Below are positions 22,811 through 34,262 of a stretch of 64,000 nucleotides of DNA, in pieces. The notes below the pieces were generated by a model. That model saw nothing but the letters and a program-made list of their open reading frames with translations, was not told where the DNA came from and did no database searches. Within the stretch, counting starts at the first letter, position 1; the number at the start of each line of letters is the position of its first letter. The stretch is from Conus ventricosus (taxonomy: Eukaryota > Mollusca > Gastropoda > Neogastropoda > Conidae): assembly GCA_018398815.1 (NCBI GenBank), contig CM031600.1, forward strand, positions 49,180,327 through 49,244,326, read 5' to 3'. A program made the translations under genes and the position numbers.

Positions 22811-23386
22811 AATCGGAAATGAAATGAGGTAGGGAACAGCAAACGACAAACAGTAAACAAGTGGGTATGTTTTTGCTCCCATAAGGAAACCTAACACAGA
22901 GTAACTTTTATTCAAGACTGGCACAGCCTTTTAAACTTGAATAAAGTCAGACAAATACATAGACGAACAATCTAATAGTGGGGGGAAAAACAAGCGCAGG
23001 CCAACAACTGAACTGTCTGGCACGCCTCGGAGCAGGCAATACAAATATATCTGCCTTCAAAAGGGATTGCGATGGTTCCCTTATGCAGCTAGTGAAGAGT
23101 TTTCATATTTGTAACATTTTTTTTATATTTTTTTTTTAAATTTAATTTTTCCAGTTTCTCCATCTTTAAACTCCCCTCCCCTCTCCCCTCCCCTCAAGTC
23201 CAAATCTTTGCCAGACAGTTCAGTTGTTGGCCTGCGCTTGTTTTTCCCCCACTATTAGATTGTTCGTCTATGTATTTGTCTGACTTTATTCAAGTTTAAA
23301 AGGCTGTGCCAGTCTTGAATAAAAGTTACTCTGTGTTAGGTTTCCTTTATGGGAGCAAAAACATAGCCCACTTGTTTACTGTTTGT
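22811..23386 (-). mobile_element. Foldback element, 576 bp, present only in copy A
   Basis: It is flanked by CGAATTTGACAA at 22799-22810 and 23387-23398 (12 bp). About 200 bases of the left half, starting AATCGGAAATGAAATGAGG and containing the AAACAAGTGGG end, are reverse-complementary to the right half, with a novel spacer in between. It is therefore a snapback version of the element at 8661-9000. Copy B has the single empty target near 60880-60892. No coding frame is present. Confidence 0.85.
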
Positions 23387-23399
23387 CGAATTTGACAAG

Positions 23400-24140
23400 A
23401 TAAGTGATTGCTTATTCTTTATTTCTGTTTTCCTGAGTGTTGTTTATCTTGCCTGAAGAAATGCGTTGTGTTTTGTCTTGTGATTCGTGTGTCCGTATTG
23501 TTTTCAAACACTTTTTAAGATTATTTTGATTTCCGCTTGCAGTCGCCTCACTTTGCAACTGACATTTTTTTAAGGTAGTTTTTCATATCCTTAAAAAGTA
23601 CTTGGGAAGGAACCTTAAAAAAGTACTTGGGAAGGAACTTGTCCAGGCCATATTGACGATTATTTCTCCTGGAGGAAAATAAGATCTTTGCTGACATGAA
23701 CTGACACAAAGGGCGGATCCTAGATCCGTTTGACATTGGCGGAGGTCTGCGCTTTCCCCGCATGCCCTTCCAGTTTATTTCATGAAATCATTAAAGAATG
23801 ACGAATCGTGACTTTCTACAAAGGTTAAAAGAGATTTCTAAAGCACGGGCTCAAAGATCCAAGTCGCTTTAAGATCTTCGATGGAAATTACACCCACGAA
23901 TGAGTGTGCACATTGACAGATGACTGCATAACATAGCAGAGCGCATGACTGCTCTCTGTTTTGGAATATTCCGGTCTGGAAAGGAACAACATACAAAAAA
24001 CAAAAAAAGACAAATAATATAGATAATTCCTTGAACTGCAAACAATTTTGATGGAAATGTTTCTGAGAAGAATAAAGAACAGCAACGAAAAAAAAAAGGC
24101 TAACAACTTTATTACTCATCAGTAAAAAGGAACTGAGTTT
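23400..24140. other. Unassigned sequence
   Basis: Contains two adjacent copies of about 30 bases around CCTTAAAAAGTACTTGGGAAGG (23589-23640) and short open frames only. Confidence 0.4.
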
Positions 24141-24143
24141 TAG

Positions 24144-24198
<55 letters not shown>
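24144..24198. repeat. (GA)n microsatellite
   Basis: About 27 GA units; counterpart near 61580-61645 in copy B. Confidence 0.95.
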
Positions 24199-24200
<2 letters not shown>

Positions 24201-24454
24201 GTCAGGAAATGGTTTTGTCCGTGGGCATGTACATCGTCCGAATTTGCGAGCGTGCGCTCGTACCCACAACCTCGAAGAAACACAACGCAAGCGCACGTGT
24301 ATGCCCGCCATGCTTGTGTTTAAAAACAGTTTTTAGCATTCAGGTAGCGTCGGGTTATACTGTACAGCCGATTTCCCCATACGAATATATTGCAGAAAAT
24401 CCATGATCATAACTTACTTGTAAGTCTACAGATCAACAGTGTTAACGTAGATGG

Positions 24455-24845
24455 TCATGAAAAGGAAAAGAAGGAGGTAGAGGAGAATAAAAGTGGAGAA
24501 GAAGGAGGTGGATGAGGAATAGAAATGGGAGAAGAAAAATGATGGAAAGAAAGAGGAGAAAAAAGGTAGAGGAGCAAAAAAAAAAGGAGAAGAGGAAAAG
24601 GATGAGGAAACTGAGGATGCGAAGGAGTAAGAGGATAGGAGCGGAAGAAGAGAAGAAAAGAAAAAGAGAAAGGGAGCAAGAGATGGAGGAGGATGAGAAG
24701 GAAAAGGAGGAACATGAAAAGGAGGAGGGGAGGAGGAAAACAGAAAGAGGATAAAACGACGGGGAAGAGGAGGAAGTGAGGAAGAAAGTAGGGAAGAGGA
24801 AGATGACATGAGAGGAAAAACCAGTACGAAAACCAAAACAAATCG
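24455..24845. repeat. Polypurine tract, about 390 bases
   Basis: Almost only A and G on the plus strand (GGAGGA, GAAAAGG and similar). The Lys/Arg/Glu-rich or Ser/Pro/Leu/Phe-rich frames in it are composition artefacts. Counterpart in copy B: about 61880-62235. Confidence 0.9.
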
Positions 24846-25952
24846 AACAGTTTGCAAGTAGATTTAACTTAGATAAATGTATCTCTGACGAACCGTTTCA
24901 GATAACCTCGATAAACCTTGGCAAACACGCTGCGTGAATTCTAAAGACTAGGGCATCAGACTTTTCCCGTGAATTGTAAAGGCAACTGCATCGAAGTTTC
25001 AAAAGCCAATAACTTTTTCAAGCGTTTTCCCCACGACTCGCATTCTTTATAGTGATGTGCATTGCGCCACAACTGTCTAAAGAACTCTTTGCATACCCAT
25101 TCACATGAAATCGCGCTATATTGAATCAATTCGAACAGAATCAAATTAGATGGACCACTCTCTGAAAAAAATAACACAAACCAAAGTAAGTCTTATTGTC
25201 GAAAATACAGCGAAGCGGTGTTTGTTACCGACGTGACAAATGAAATGAACTGGTGATCTGTGTTTATAAACCACTTCTATGAAGAAGGGTGCCCTGCAAT
25301 CAAATGGTCAGACCATTCGGCCAGGAAGCTGAGGAATCATCGTGATATTGGATTTCTACGGTTTGAAAACCATTCTGTATACCCAGCGATGAATGTGTTT
25401 CTGATTGAGATCGGGGAAAAACTAATCTGGAGAGGGGAGAGGGGTGGCTCCGCATTGCAAGTTGTCGTGGCCTAGACATGATAAAATTCTAAAAGTTCAT
25501 TGACCAAAAGTCAGTTACGCAAAAAGACTTTAACTTCTAATTTACCGCTCATATAAAATGAAACAATTTTGTTTCGTGCCAGTCGATGATTTTGTGACGT
25601 ATGGATTACCGTCGACGAGGTCGTTTTTGCTGTTGTCACTTGTTTGATCACCAACTAATTTTCTTTTTAATTCGAATATGCAAGTGTGTTGCTCTTTGCT
25701 GTATTGCTCTGTGTTTATTGTATAGTATTGTAGCAGAGTATAGTATAGTAGTGTATTGGCGTACAGTTCAACGCAGTGTGGCGTGGCGTAGTTTTTGCTG
25801 GTATGAGTGTAAGCGCTTGTCGCTGTTTAAGTATGCGATTTCCAAAATCTAGAAAATACTCTAATGATAAAATCTTGCATAAGAAATTTGTATAAGGAAT
25901 GAACTGATCTTTTATGCATTGTCTTATGTTCTGAGAAACTTGTCATTCAAGA
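24846..25952. other. Unassigned sequence to the contig end
   Basis: Short open frames (up to 83 codons) without family motifs. The contig ends at 25952. Confidence 0.5.
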
Positions 25953-26952
25953 NNNNNNNNNNNNNNNNNNNNNNNNNNNNNNNNNNNNNNNNNNNNNNNN
26001 NNNNNNNNNNNNNNNNNNNNNNNNNNNNNNNNNNNNNNNNNNNNNNNNNNNNNNNNNNNNNNNNNNNNNNNNNNNNNNNNNNNNNNNNNNNNNNNNNNNN
26101 NNNNNNNNNNNNNNNNNNNNNNNNNNNNNNNNNNNNNNNNNNNNNNNNNNNNNNNNNNNNNNNNNNNNNNNNNNNNNNNNNNNNNNNNNNNNNNNNNNNN
26201 NNNNNNNNNNNNNNNNNNNNNNNNNNNNNNNNNNNNNNNNNNNNNNNNNNNNNNNNNNNNNNNNNNNNNNNNNNNNNNNNNNNNNNNNNNNNNNNNNNNN
26301 NNNNNNNNNNNNNNNNNNNNNNNNNNNNNNNNNNNNNNNNNNNNNNNNNNNNNNNNNNNNNNNNNNNNNNNNNNNNNNNNNNNNNNNNNNNNNNNNNNNN
26401 NNNNNNNNNNNNNNNNNNNNNNNNNNNNNNNNNNNNNNNNNNNNNNNNNNNNNNNNNNNNNNNNNNNNNNNNNNNNNNNNNNNNNNNNNNNNNNNNNNNN
26501 NNNNNNNNNNNNNNNNNNNNNNNNNNNNNNNNNNNNNNNNNNNNNNNNNNNNNNNNNNNNNNNNNNNNNNNNNNNNNNNNNNNNNNNNNNNNNNNNNNNN
26601 NNNNNNNNNNNNNNNNNNNNNNNNNNNNNNNNNNNNNNNNNNNNNNNNNNNNNNNNNNNNNNNNNNNNNNNNNNNNNNNNNNNNNNNNNNNNNNNNNNNN
26701 NNNNNNNNNNNNNNNNNNNNNNNNNNNNNNNNNNNNNNNNNNNNNNNNNNNNNNNNNNNNNNNNNNNNNNNNNNNNNNNNNNNNNNNNNNNNNNNNNNNN
26801 NNNNNNNNNNNNNNNNNNNNNNNNNNNNNNNNNNNNNNNNNNNNNNNNNNNNNNNNNNNNNNNNNNNNNNNNNNNNNNNNNNNNNNNNNNNNNNNNNNNN
26901 NNNNNNNNNNNNNNNNNNNNNNNNNNNNNNNNNNNNNNNNNNNNNNNNNNNN
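25953..26952. other. Assembly gap (1000 N)
   Basis: Exactly 1000 N, a conventional placeholder for an unknown gap size. It joins two contigs whose sequences overlap in content. Open frames reported across it are meaningless. Confidence 1.
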
Positions 26953-27004
26953 GCCTGTAAACTGACAGATTAAGTTGGATGACGCCACAGAGAGCAGTCC
27001 ACAG

Positions 27005-27042
<38 letters not shown>

Positions 27043-27573
27043 CTCTTTCCTGAATGCCGGCTATTTTCTTAAAAGACGGGAGGGAAAACGCTTTTGATCG
27101 TGTGTGGGGGCTGGTGCAAAATGGACGGACCGGCTGGGATACATTTGTGATAGCAGGCTTTGTACACAAAAGATCGCTGACTGTCGGTGAAACCGTCCTG
27201 CGGGAGTGCAGAGGAGATTACAGCCCGACAGCCAGCAACCAACAAAGGATCGCTGACTGACGGTGAAACCGGCCGGCGGGAGTGCAGAGGAGATTACAGC
27301 CCGACAGCAACAACCAAAGGATGGACTGGCGAGCGTATCAGGAAGAGCCATGTTACTAGGACATCATGACGGGATTAACGGTACTGCCGGTACTCGGGAG
27401 GATAACGTATTGAGCCTATACTGGAAATCCCCTGTCTCTGACCGAACGGTCGAGTTCCTGTCGAATTATGTACACAATACGCGCGCGCGCTCACACACAC
27501 ATACACATACACACATTTTCTCTGTCTGTCTGTCTGGCTGGCTGGCTGGCTGGCTGGCTGTCTGTCTGTCTGC

Positions 27574-27660
<87 letters not shown>

Positions 27661-28827
27661 CAATTATTTTCTCTTTGATTACTTTGACTCTTGTGTTTTA
27701 TCTTCATAGCGGTGTGTATGAAATCTGAAGGAAATCTCCTGATTTGATAATAATAATTTAGACACAATGGAAACCCGTTTTTTTTCTATTCTGTTATACT
27801 ACACAAAAAGCAAATCAATGAAACAGAAAGTATATAACTAAATGACATCATTTATCAGAAACAGTGCTTGATCTCAACGTAAAACTCGATCTCACGTTAT
27901 TTGAATCTGAAAACTTTCTGTATATTTCCGGAGAAAAACAAAACAAGATAGCCAGCTTGACTCCCAGTTATGACAGCGCACATGACTTCTCATACTGATT
28001 TTAAGAGATCCTAATGGGTCTTCTGAAATTTTCAATAGCATTGCTTGGATCGCTTTTGCAGTTTTGCTATCAGATTCCACGATTTGCTTTCATATAGGAA
28101 GATGGACTCTCTAAGACCATCCTCCAAAGAACCGTTAGAGGAGACAGGGTGGATACAGAAGTGGAAGGCTACATTGCCGAGTGGACCAGGACGAGCTCGC
28201 ACAGAAACCAGGCACTGGCCGTCAGAAGTCTGAGGTGTATACATCTGGGGCAGTGTTTATCATTGCTGCATCACAAAGACCACGATGGGTTCCGGGCCCA
28301 GCACCAGATGACTTGCAAACTACAAGGCATGTAAACAGTAAACAAGTGGGGTATGTTTTGCTCCCATAAGGAAACCTAACACAGAGTAACTTTATTTCAA
28401 GACTGGCACAGCCTTTTAAACTTGAATAAAGTCAGACAAATACATAGACGAACAATCTAATAGTGGGGAAAAAACAAGCGCAGGCCAACAACTGAACTGT
28501 CTGGCAAAGATTTGGACTTGAGGGGAGGGGAGAGGGGAGTTTGAAGATGGAGAAAACTGGAAAATGAAATTAAAAAAAAAAAAAACAACAAAAAAACCTT
28601 ATGGGAGCAAAACATACCCCACTTGTTTACTGTTTATCGTTTACTGTTCCCTACCTCATTTCATTTCGATTTTACAAGGCATGTGTTACTAACGCTCCAG
28701 AGTGCAATATCACAAACGATCGTGACCCGTTCATTAAAGGCTGTTTTTGTCAGTGTAAGCAATACGCGTGTCTTATGGTGGTGGAAAAGCGCTTACGAAC
28801 TATACATATTGTGTATAGCTGTGCATA

Positions 28828-28883
<56 letters not shown>

Positions 28884-28922
28884 CCGCAACCGTGTACACA
28901 CCACACACACAACACACCCCAC

Positions 28923-28959
<37 letters not shown>

Positions 28960-29179
28960 CAAACGTGCGCGTGTACGTCCGCTCGCTCCTGCGCACACAA
29001 TTACACATCCGTGCATGTGCACGTCCACACCCACACGCGTGCGCACAAACACGCATACACATGAACGCACAAATGTATACACACATGCACATGCGTACAC
29101 GCCCACACACAAAGACACACACATATGTGTACACATATATATATATGCAGATACGTGTGTGTGCTCACACACACACACA

Positions 29180-29258
<79 letters not shown>

Positions 29259-29369
29259 CATGCACATGCACAGGCACTTCTGCACACGCACACACACGCG
29301 CACATACATGCAGGCACACACGTGCGCGCTCACATACACACACAAGCGTGCACACACGCATGTGCACAT

Positions 29370-29432
<63 letters not shown>

Positions 29433-29574
29433 AGGTGTTGTTACGGCCGGTCGTGGACACTTATTTCAGAGCTCCGTCTTCGTGTTGTTGTTTTTAACTA
29501 ACAGCAAAAGTTTCAACCAATTTATATTGAACGTTGTACACTTCAGTTCCTGTCAACATGCCGGTTAAGTCGGT

Positions 29575-30020
29575 ATGTTTTCGAGCTGTGTGTGGCGCTT
29601 TTTATTGGACTTTCCTGACTTTCATGGGAAAACGCGCTCGGAAGAAAGCAGCCATGCATGTCCGCTCAGTGTCAGTCCGTGCGCCGGTGGCTTGTCCGTG
29701 GGGCCGGTGCTTGTGTTTCTGTTCTCCTTCTTACTTCGGTGCGCAGATGTCGAAGCGAACCCCGGCCCCACCAAGAAACAATCCACGCTGACTGCGCAAA
29801 GGCAGGACCAGGCGCAGGGAGGGGAAAACAAGTCTACTGATCAACCGACCATAGCTGACGTTGTCCGAATGCTCAGTTCTCTGGACAGATTATAACAACT
29901 ATAGACAAGGAGATGGACAGTATTCACTCCACAATGCAAGAACAAATGGACATTTGAAGAGTAACTTTGCTAGCATGGCGAAAGAAAACAAAGAAGTAAA
30001 AGAAAAAAATCGACAAATCA
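29575..30020 (+). pseudogene. LINE ORF1 with intact 2A motif, cut by the Polinton (copy B)
   Basis: This is the same ORF1 as at 9944, but the Met at 29575 is in frame with the 2A motif. The N-terminal 64 residues end in a hydrophobic run (VLVFLFSFLL) immediately before RCADVEANPGP. Such stretches upstream of LINE 2A motifs are proposed to act as signal sequences. The frame continues to 29895, where one base missing near 29885 breaks it. The coiled-coil codons go on to 30020 in other frames. The RRM half lies beyond the Polinton, from 44781. Confidence 0.8.
29746..29769 (+). other. 2A-like ribosome-skipping motif, canonical (DVEANPGP)
   Basis: The codons GAT GTC GAA GCG AAC CCC GGC CCC encode DVEANPGP, a full match to D(V/I)ExNPGP. 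Skipping would release a signal-like leader of about 63 residues from the ORF1 RNA-binding protein. The function is inferred from the motif. Confidence 0.9.
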
Positions 30021-30025
30021 GAGTC

Positions 30026-30252
30026 AGAGAACTAATAAATGTTCATTCTAGCTTTTTACTGCCCTAAATAAATTTCGGGCAGTAAAAAGCTATAATAAAC
30101 ATTTATTAGTTCTCTGCCAAGTAACACTTCAACAATGAAAAAAAAATGATAATCCATCACACATTCACTTTCAATAACCAAAAAATAACGTTTTTTTTAC
30201 AAACTACATATGTGTAGGATTACCCGTTTTCAATAAAATTTACTAAACTTTT
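30026..30252 (+). repeat. Left terminal inverted repeat of the Polinton, with nested palindrome
   Basis: It aligns in reverse complement with 44550-44775, with a few small indels and mismatches. Its outer 90 bases (30026-30115) are themselves a palindrome: arms of 39 bases at 30026-30064 and 30077-30115 pair at 37 of 39 positions, with a 12-base loop. Confidence 0.92.
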
Positions 30253-30306
30253 GTTGAGAGCTGCTGAGCCAGAACCAGACATTTTAACTGTTCTCTCTCA
30301 CAAAAC

Positions 30307-30343
<37 letters not shown>

Positions 30344-30953
30344 GAGTGGCATGACGCGATAAATACGGATACATTTCTGTAGCGTTCTCCACCCGTAGGT
30401 TCGCTTGTGAACACACATGCACCCACAATTAACCAACGCGATCGCGCACAGAACTAATTAGGGGCTTGTAGATTGTGGCAGGGGCGTATTAGCTGGTGCC
30501 GGCGGTGCTGGGTACAGTGGCCCGTGTAATTAGCTGATTTGGGGGCCCGACACAAGCCCGTATTGTCTTTCCTTACTTTGTTTTTACTGCCGGCACCAGA
30601 AATTTAGGGGTGTTGCCCCGTCATTTACTTTTCTCATATTACCAGTGCCAGGTCCCTCCTTGGTTTCTATGTGTTTGACCAATCACCAGCTTCGTTGCTT
30701 CAATCTGCACTGCAACCTTCGTGGCACTAAACAATCTTTGGTGGCTAGCGTTGGCATAAAAGACGTTGGACAAGCTCAAAGAAAAATCTATGTTAAAGCA
30801 AGTTTTGTGACTTACTTCTGCTTGTGCGGCCAGTTATTTTTCATTTGCCTGTGACATTGTTCCTGGGGTTGACATTGTTTTTGGGTTGACATATAAAAGG
30901 TTATTGGCACTGTTTATGTTACGTGTTCTTGGAGACATGTAGTTAGTTTTAAA

Positions 30954-31222
30954 ATGACGGATCAGGCAAAAACATCGGGAACATCAAGAATTTTGGGAAG
31001 TTTTTTGGCCAGTGTTCCATTTAAAAAAGAACATTTGGAAGTTCAAATAGCGAAAAAGAAGAAAAGAGTGAGAAAGATAAGAGACAAGAGTGAAACAAGA
31101 AGAAAGAGTAAAACTAGAAGGACAAAAATTTAAAATCATTGATTGATAAAGAAAAAAATGTGAAGCTGCTTGATGAATTAAATACTCAATGGGATGGGGC
31201 AGAGGATTCACAAGACATTTAA
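30954..31222 (+). pseudogene. Small basic protein in the Polinton, one frameshift
   Basis: A Met at 30954 opens a 59-codon frame to a TAA at 31131, with a Lys/Arg-rich second half (AKKKKRVRKIRDKSETRRKS). A one-base shift at that point opens a further stretch ending in DGAEDSQDI at 31220-31222, so the original product was probably about 88 residues. The basic composition suggests nucleic-acid binding or nuclear localisation. I do not recognise a family. Confidence 0.4.
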
Positions 31223-31379
31223 GGAAAGTTTATTATTATAATTTGTAGTTGTTTTTAAAAATTATAGCTTTTTTTACTGATAATAACTATATTTATATTC
31301 TGAACATCTGTTTCTTATAAATAATCAAAGGTGCGCTCACACACACTACCCCACCCACCCGCCCCCACTCCACGCATGC

Positions 31380-31665
31380 TTACACTTAAGTCACTTCTAA
31401 GTTCTTAACTTAAGTTACCCAAAGTGCCTCTAAGTTCTTACTTAAGTCTCCTTAAGTTGTCCTTAAGTTCTTACTTAAGTTGTCCTCAAGTCTCCTCAAG
31501 TCATCTCAAGTTCTTATCAAGTTTTATTTAAAGGGTCACCTTTAAGTTTTTACTAAAGTCACCTCAAGTTTTAATCAAGTTACTAAGTTCTTACTTAAGT
31601 CACCCAAAGTTCTTAACTTAATTTTATCCTTTAAGTACAGACAAGTTCTTATTCAAGTTAACTTA
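31380..31665. repeat. Degenerate AAGTTCTTACTTAAGT repeat array in the Polinton
   Basis: About 280 bases are built of TTAAGT, CTCAAGT and AAGTTCTTA units separated by CC/TC spacers, with many copies of the palindrome CTTAAG. There is no coding frame. Confidence 0.75.
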
Positions 31666-31849
31666 TAATTATTTATTAATTCTTAAAGTATTATTGCATC
31701 TGAAATGGATCAAATGAACTTTTGTTGTTGGTGGGGTGACTTACTTTTGTGTTCGATTCTGTATTTGTGGTTGAGATTGTTGTGGATTGCTTCGGTTTTC
31801 GCTGTCTTTGTTTATATATTTTTATAACCGTAATAACCACCCCAGCGCA

Positions 31850-32005
31850 ATGCCGCCAAAAATGACAATTGCTTTAAGAAATATGAAGACTTTGGCGGTT
31901 GTAGGCAGGGCCCTGGTTTTTGTAGGCTTGAATCAACTTGTTCTGGCGTTTTTAAAGCCGGCATTGAAACAACTGGCTGCGGCTCTGGCACTTTTTATTT
32001 TGTGA
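31850..32005 (+). CDS. Small hydrophobic protein in the Polinton (51 aa)
   Basis: The frame runs from a Met at 31850 to a stop at 32003-32005. An in-frame Met at 31787 would add 21 residues. After a short basic start it is hydrophobic (TLAVVGRALVFVGL and AALALFIL), compatible with one or two membrane segments. No family is recognised. It is intact, unlike most of its neighbours, but short enough to be fortuitous. Confidence 0.3.
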   Translation: MPPKMTIALRNMKTLAVVGRALVFVGLNQLVLAFLKPALKQLAAALALFIL

Positions 32006-32040
32006 TTGTAAACTGTAATTTTTTTGTTTGTTCCCCTCTG

Positions 32041-32608
32041 CTAATTTTTTTCTGCTGCAACGCGCCCAGGATTTTTTATGGTCAAATTTCTCCACCGGAT
32101 CAGTGTTTTCTGATTCTGCTGATTTTCTGGCTGGTCATTTTTAAGGGAAACAAAATCTTTATGATTAAAAGTAATTAACCCCATGTTAGCGGCGACAATA
32201 ATGTTTCCAAATCTGTAATACAGAAACACATCTAGAGACTCTAATGACTTTGTTAAAACTGGATCCTGCATTTAAAAACATACATAAAGTCTTGTTCAGA
32301 ATCAATAGGCGCAAATTGGCTACTAGTTTAGGTACAAACTAAGAACTGTTTCTCCGAGCTTTTTCCATTCTTGATCCCAGTTGCGCTTCATACCCGTTAT
32401 GTACTTTACAATGTCTTGCGGCGACATCTGTTGAATCTGTTTATGCTGAGTTCATTTCCGAGGAAAATGTTTTGTTTTCCCACATGCTGCCAAAGAATAC
32501 AGTCTTTTTTTTTGGCATTAATAGCTTGGTCATCAACTTTATCATTTTACTCATAAGTTCAGGAAGGGTTTAGGTGCCCTGTAGCTGTAGCAGATCATCG
32601 GTGTTCAT
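32041..32608 (-). pseudogene. Unassigned minus-strand Polinton gene, frameshifted
   Basis: A minus-strand Met at 32606-32608 starts MNTDDLLQLQGT and is soon stopped. Other frames continue with MSKMIKLMTKLLM, a Gly-Asn-Trp-rich segment around NWDQEWKKLGETVLSLYLN, and the open frame 32271-32041 (MQDPVLTKSLESLDVFLYYRFGN). The consecutive plausible segments suggest one gene of about 180 residues with three or more indels. Function unknown. Confidence 0.35.
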
Positions 32609-33290
32609 GTTTTTTATTAATTATAATTATTTTGTTTTTAAAAATGAGCGCTGAAAAGGTGTTACTAATCTTGTATACTATTCTGCTGTTATTGGAGGCC
32701 TAAATGTAGGATACACAATGTTGGTAAAAGCCTGTTAAAAATAAAACCGGAAGATCTTGGCAAACTTTGACTTTGAAGACTCAGCAAAGCTAAATTTCTA
32801 TCATTGCAGCTTCGTTTGTACGAAAGATTTTTGTTAAGCAAGGAATAATTCCTGACAGTATAATTTTAAAATAAAAAAATACATTTATAAAAATGGCTTC
32901 ATTGTAATGATTTTTAGGCGGCGCTGTGGTTAATGCGCTTTCTTTTAGGGAAGTAAATTTCGCATTTAGTAAACTGCGGGGATGACGGCGAGAGAAAAAG
33001 ACATAACAAAGCTATTGGAGCAACTAGCAGCTGCACAAGATAACTATGAAAGCAGAGAATTGAGCAGTTAGATTTTTTTTAATAATTAACTGAAAAGCAG
33101 GGACATGCAGCTTACACATTTAAAGGCGTTGATCAAGCAATAAAAGATATTTTCTTGTAACAGGCAAACCAATCGAGACATTGCCCCACCAAAATTCAGC
33201 AACTTTATCAAGCATCAGAAAAACAACAGATGCAAGAAATCGTGTTTATTGTCTTTGGCATGACCGTCGTGTATTTTGTTGCGCATAATA

Positions 33291-34250
33291 TTGGCTGAAT
33301 AAAAATGAACAAAATCAATTATTCGCCAAAGGATATTGGAAGGGAATCACGGCAATTAAAAAGCTAAGCCAAGCAGCGGGAGTCAGTGAACAAACAGCAA
33401 AAGAATGGCTATCTAAACAAGCGATTTGGCAATTTATTTACCTGCGCCTTGACGAATACAGAGACACACTTTGTGAACACATACCGAACGACACCCATCA
33501 AATGGATCTTCTATATTTACCCCATGATACGATTAGACGAAAAAGATTTAAGTACGCACTTACAGTCATTGACATAGCTTCAAGATACAAAGATGCAGAA
33601 CCATTAACACAAAAGAGTGCTTCTGCTGTTGCTGTTGCCATACAACTAATATACCAACGAGGCCCGCGAAACTTATCCTCGCATGATTCAAGTCGATGAT
33701 GGAAAAGAATTTAAAGGCCAAGTGAATCAATTATTGTTAAAACATAGAGTTACCATTAAAAGAGGCATTCCGGGAGTTCACAGATCACAGGCTTTAGTTG
33801 AAAACTTTAACAAACAGTTATCTGAAAGACTTTTTTCCTACCAGTATCACAGAGAGCTGATTGACAATTCTCGCAACACAGAATGGGTTGAAGACTGCCC
33901 TCGTTTTGCGCGCAATGAATAATGAAGAATTTAAAGGGCTAAAACCAGTACAAGCAATCAAAAACAAACAATAATGTTGCTGAAGACTCAGTACAACCAG
34001 CAAACTATTACGTTTGGTTTAAAAGTAAGGCACCTTTATTTACCAGGGGGAAGCAGAAGGGGACACTCGCATCAGGGCAACAGATCCAGTTTGGAGTGTT
34101 GATCGTTATGAATAAAAAGAATTGTAAAATGAATCACCCGTGTATTATTTATGAGAAACTAACACAACAAAACAACCAGCCCTCAAAGATCTTTTGTGAA
34201 GGAATGAACTGCAGATAATCCCACCAGACACAGTTCCAGTTGCTTAATTA
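33291..34250 (+). pseudogene. Polinton integrase (retroviral-type, DDE), frameshifted
   Basis: The integrase inserts the element into host DNA. An N-terminal helical region (QAAGVSEQTAKEWLSKQ, near 33380-33420) precedes the catalytic core. Catalytic Asp is in HQMDLLYLP (codon 33505), the second in IQVDDGKEF (codon 33695) and Glu in ALVENFN (codon 33800), giving a D...D-34-E spacing. The core reads in two frames, 33291-33699 and 33683-33922, so there is one indel near 33680. The C-terminal part, in further frames to about 34250, includes RATDPVWSVDRYE, a segment I know from Polinton integrases. No start codon is obvious before 33291. The 29-codon frame at 32982 (MTAREKDITKLLEQ) may be its beginning or a separate peptide. 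Confidence 0.85.
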
Positions 34251-34262
34251 ATTTTTATTTAC

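Larger units (their letters stand above)
7300..25952. repeat. Copy A of a large duplicated block (end of contig 1)
   Basis: From 7300 this sequence recurs colinearly from 26953. Correspondences I checked by eye include the 75-base tandem at 7506 with 27170, the foldback element at 8661 with 28333, LINE ORF1 at 9944 with 29575, the tetranucleotide block at 11255 with 45730, the 140-base array at 12663 with 51415, the LINE ORF2 halves with 53200-58600, the GA tract at 24144 with 61580, and the purine tract at 24455 with 61890. The block ends at the assembly gap. Confidence 0.92.
26953..30025. repeat. Copy B, first segment (matches 7300-10303)
   Basis: The sequence is nearly identical to copy A, apart from microsatellite lengths (CTGT, CT, GT, CA tracts) and scattered single-base differences. 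It contains the 75-base tandem (about 27170-27315), compound microsatellites (27478-27657 and 28831-29428) and the 12-bp-duplication insertion at about 28333-28670. It ends at the Polinton target site GAGTC (30021-30025). Confidence 0.93.

Noticed and set aside
24426..24857. Lys/Arg/Glu-rich and Ser/Phe/Pro-rich frames resembling nuclear proteins
   Set aside because: Composition artefact of the polypurine tract, and the same happens at 61759-62260.
25919..27169. Frames of 348-408 codons spanning the gap
   Set aside because: They consist almost entirely of unknown residues from the 1000 N.
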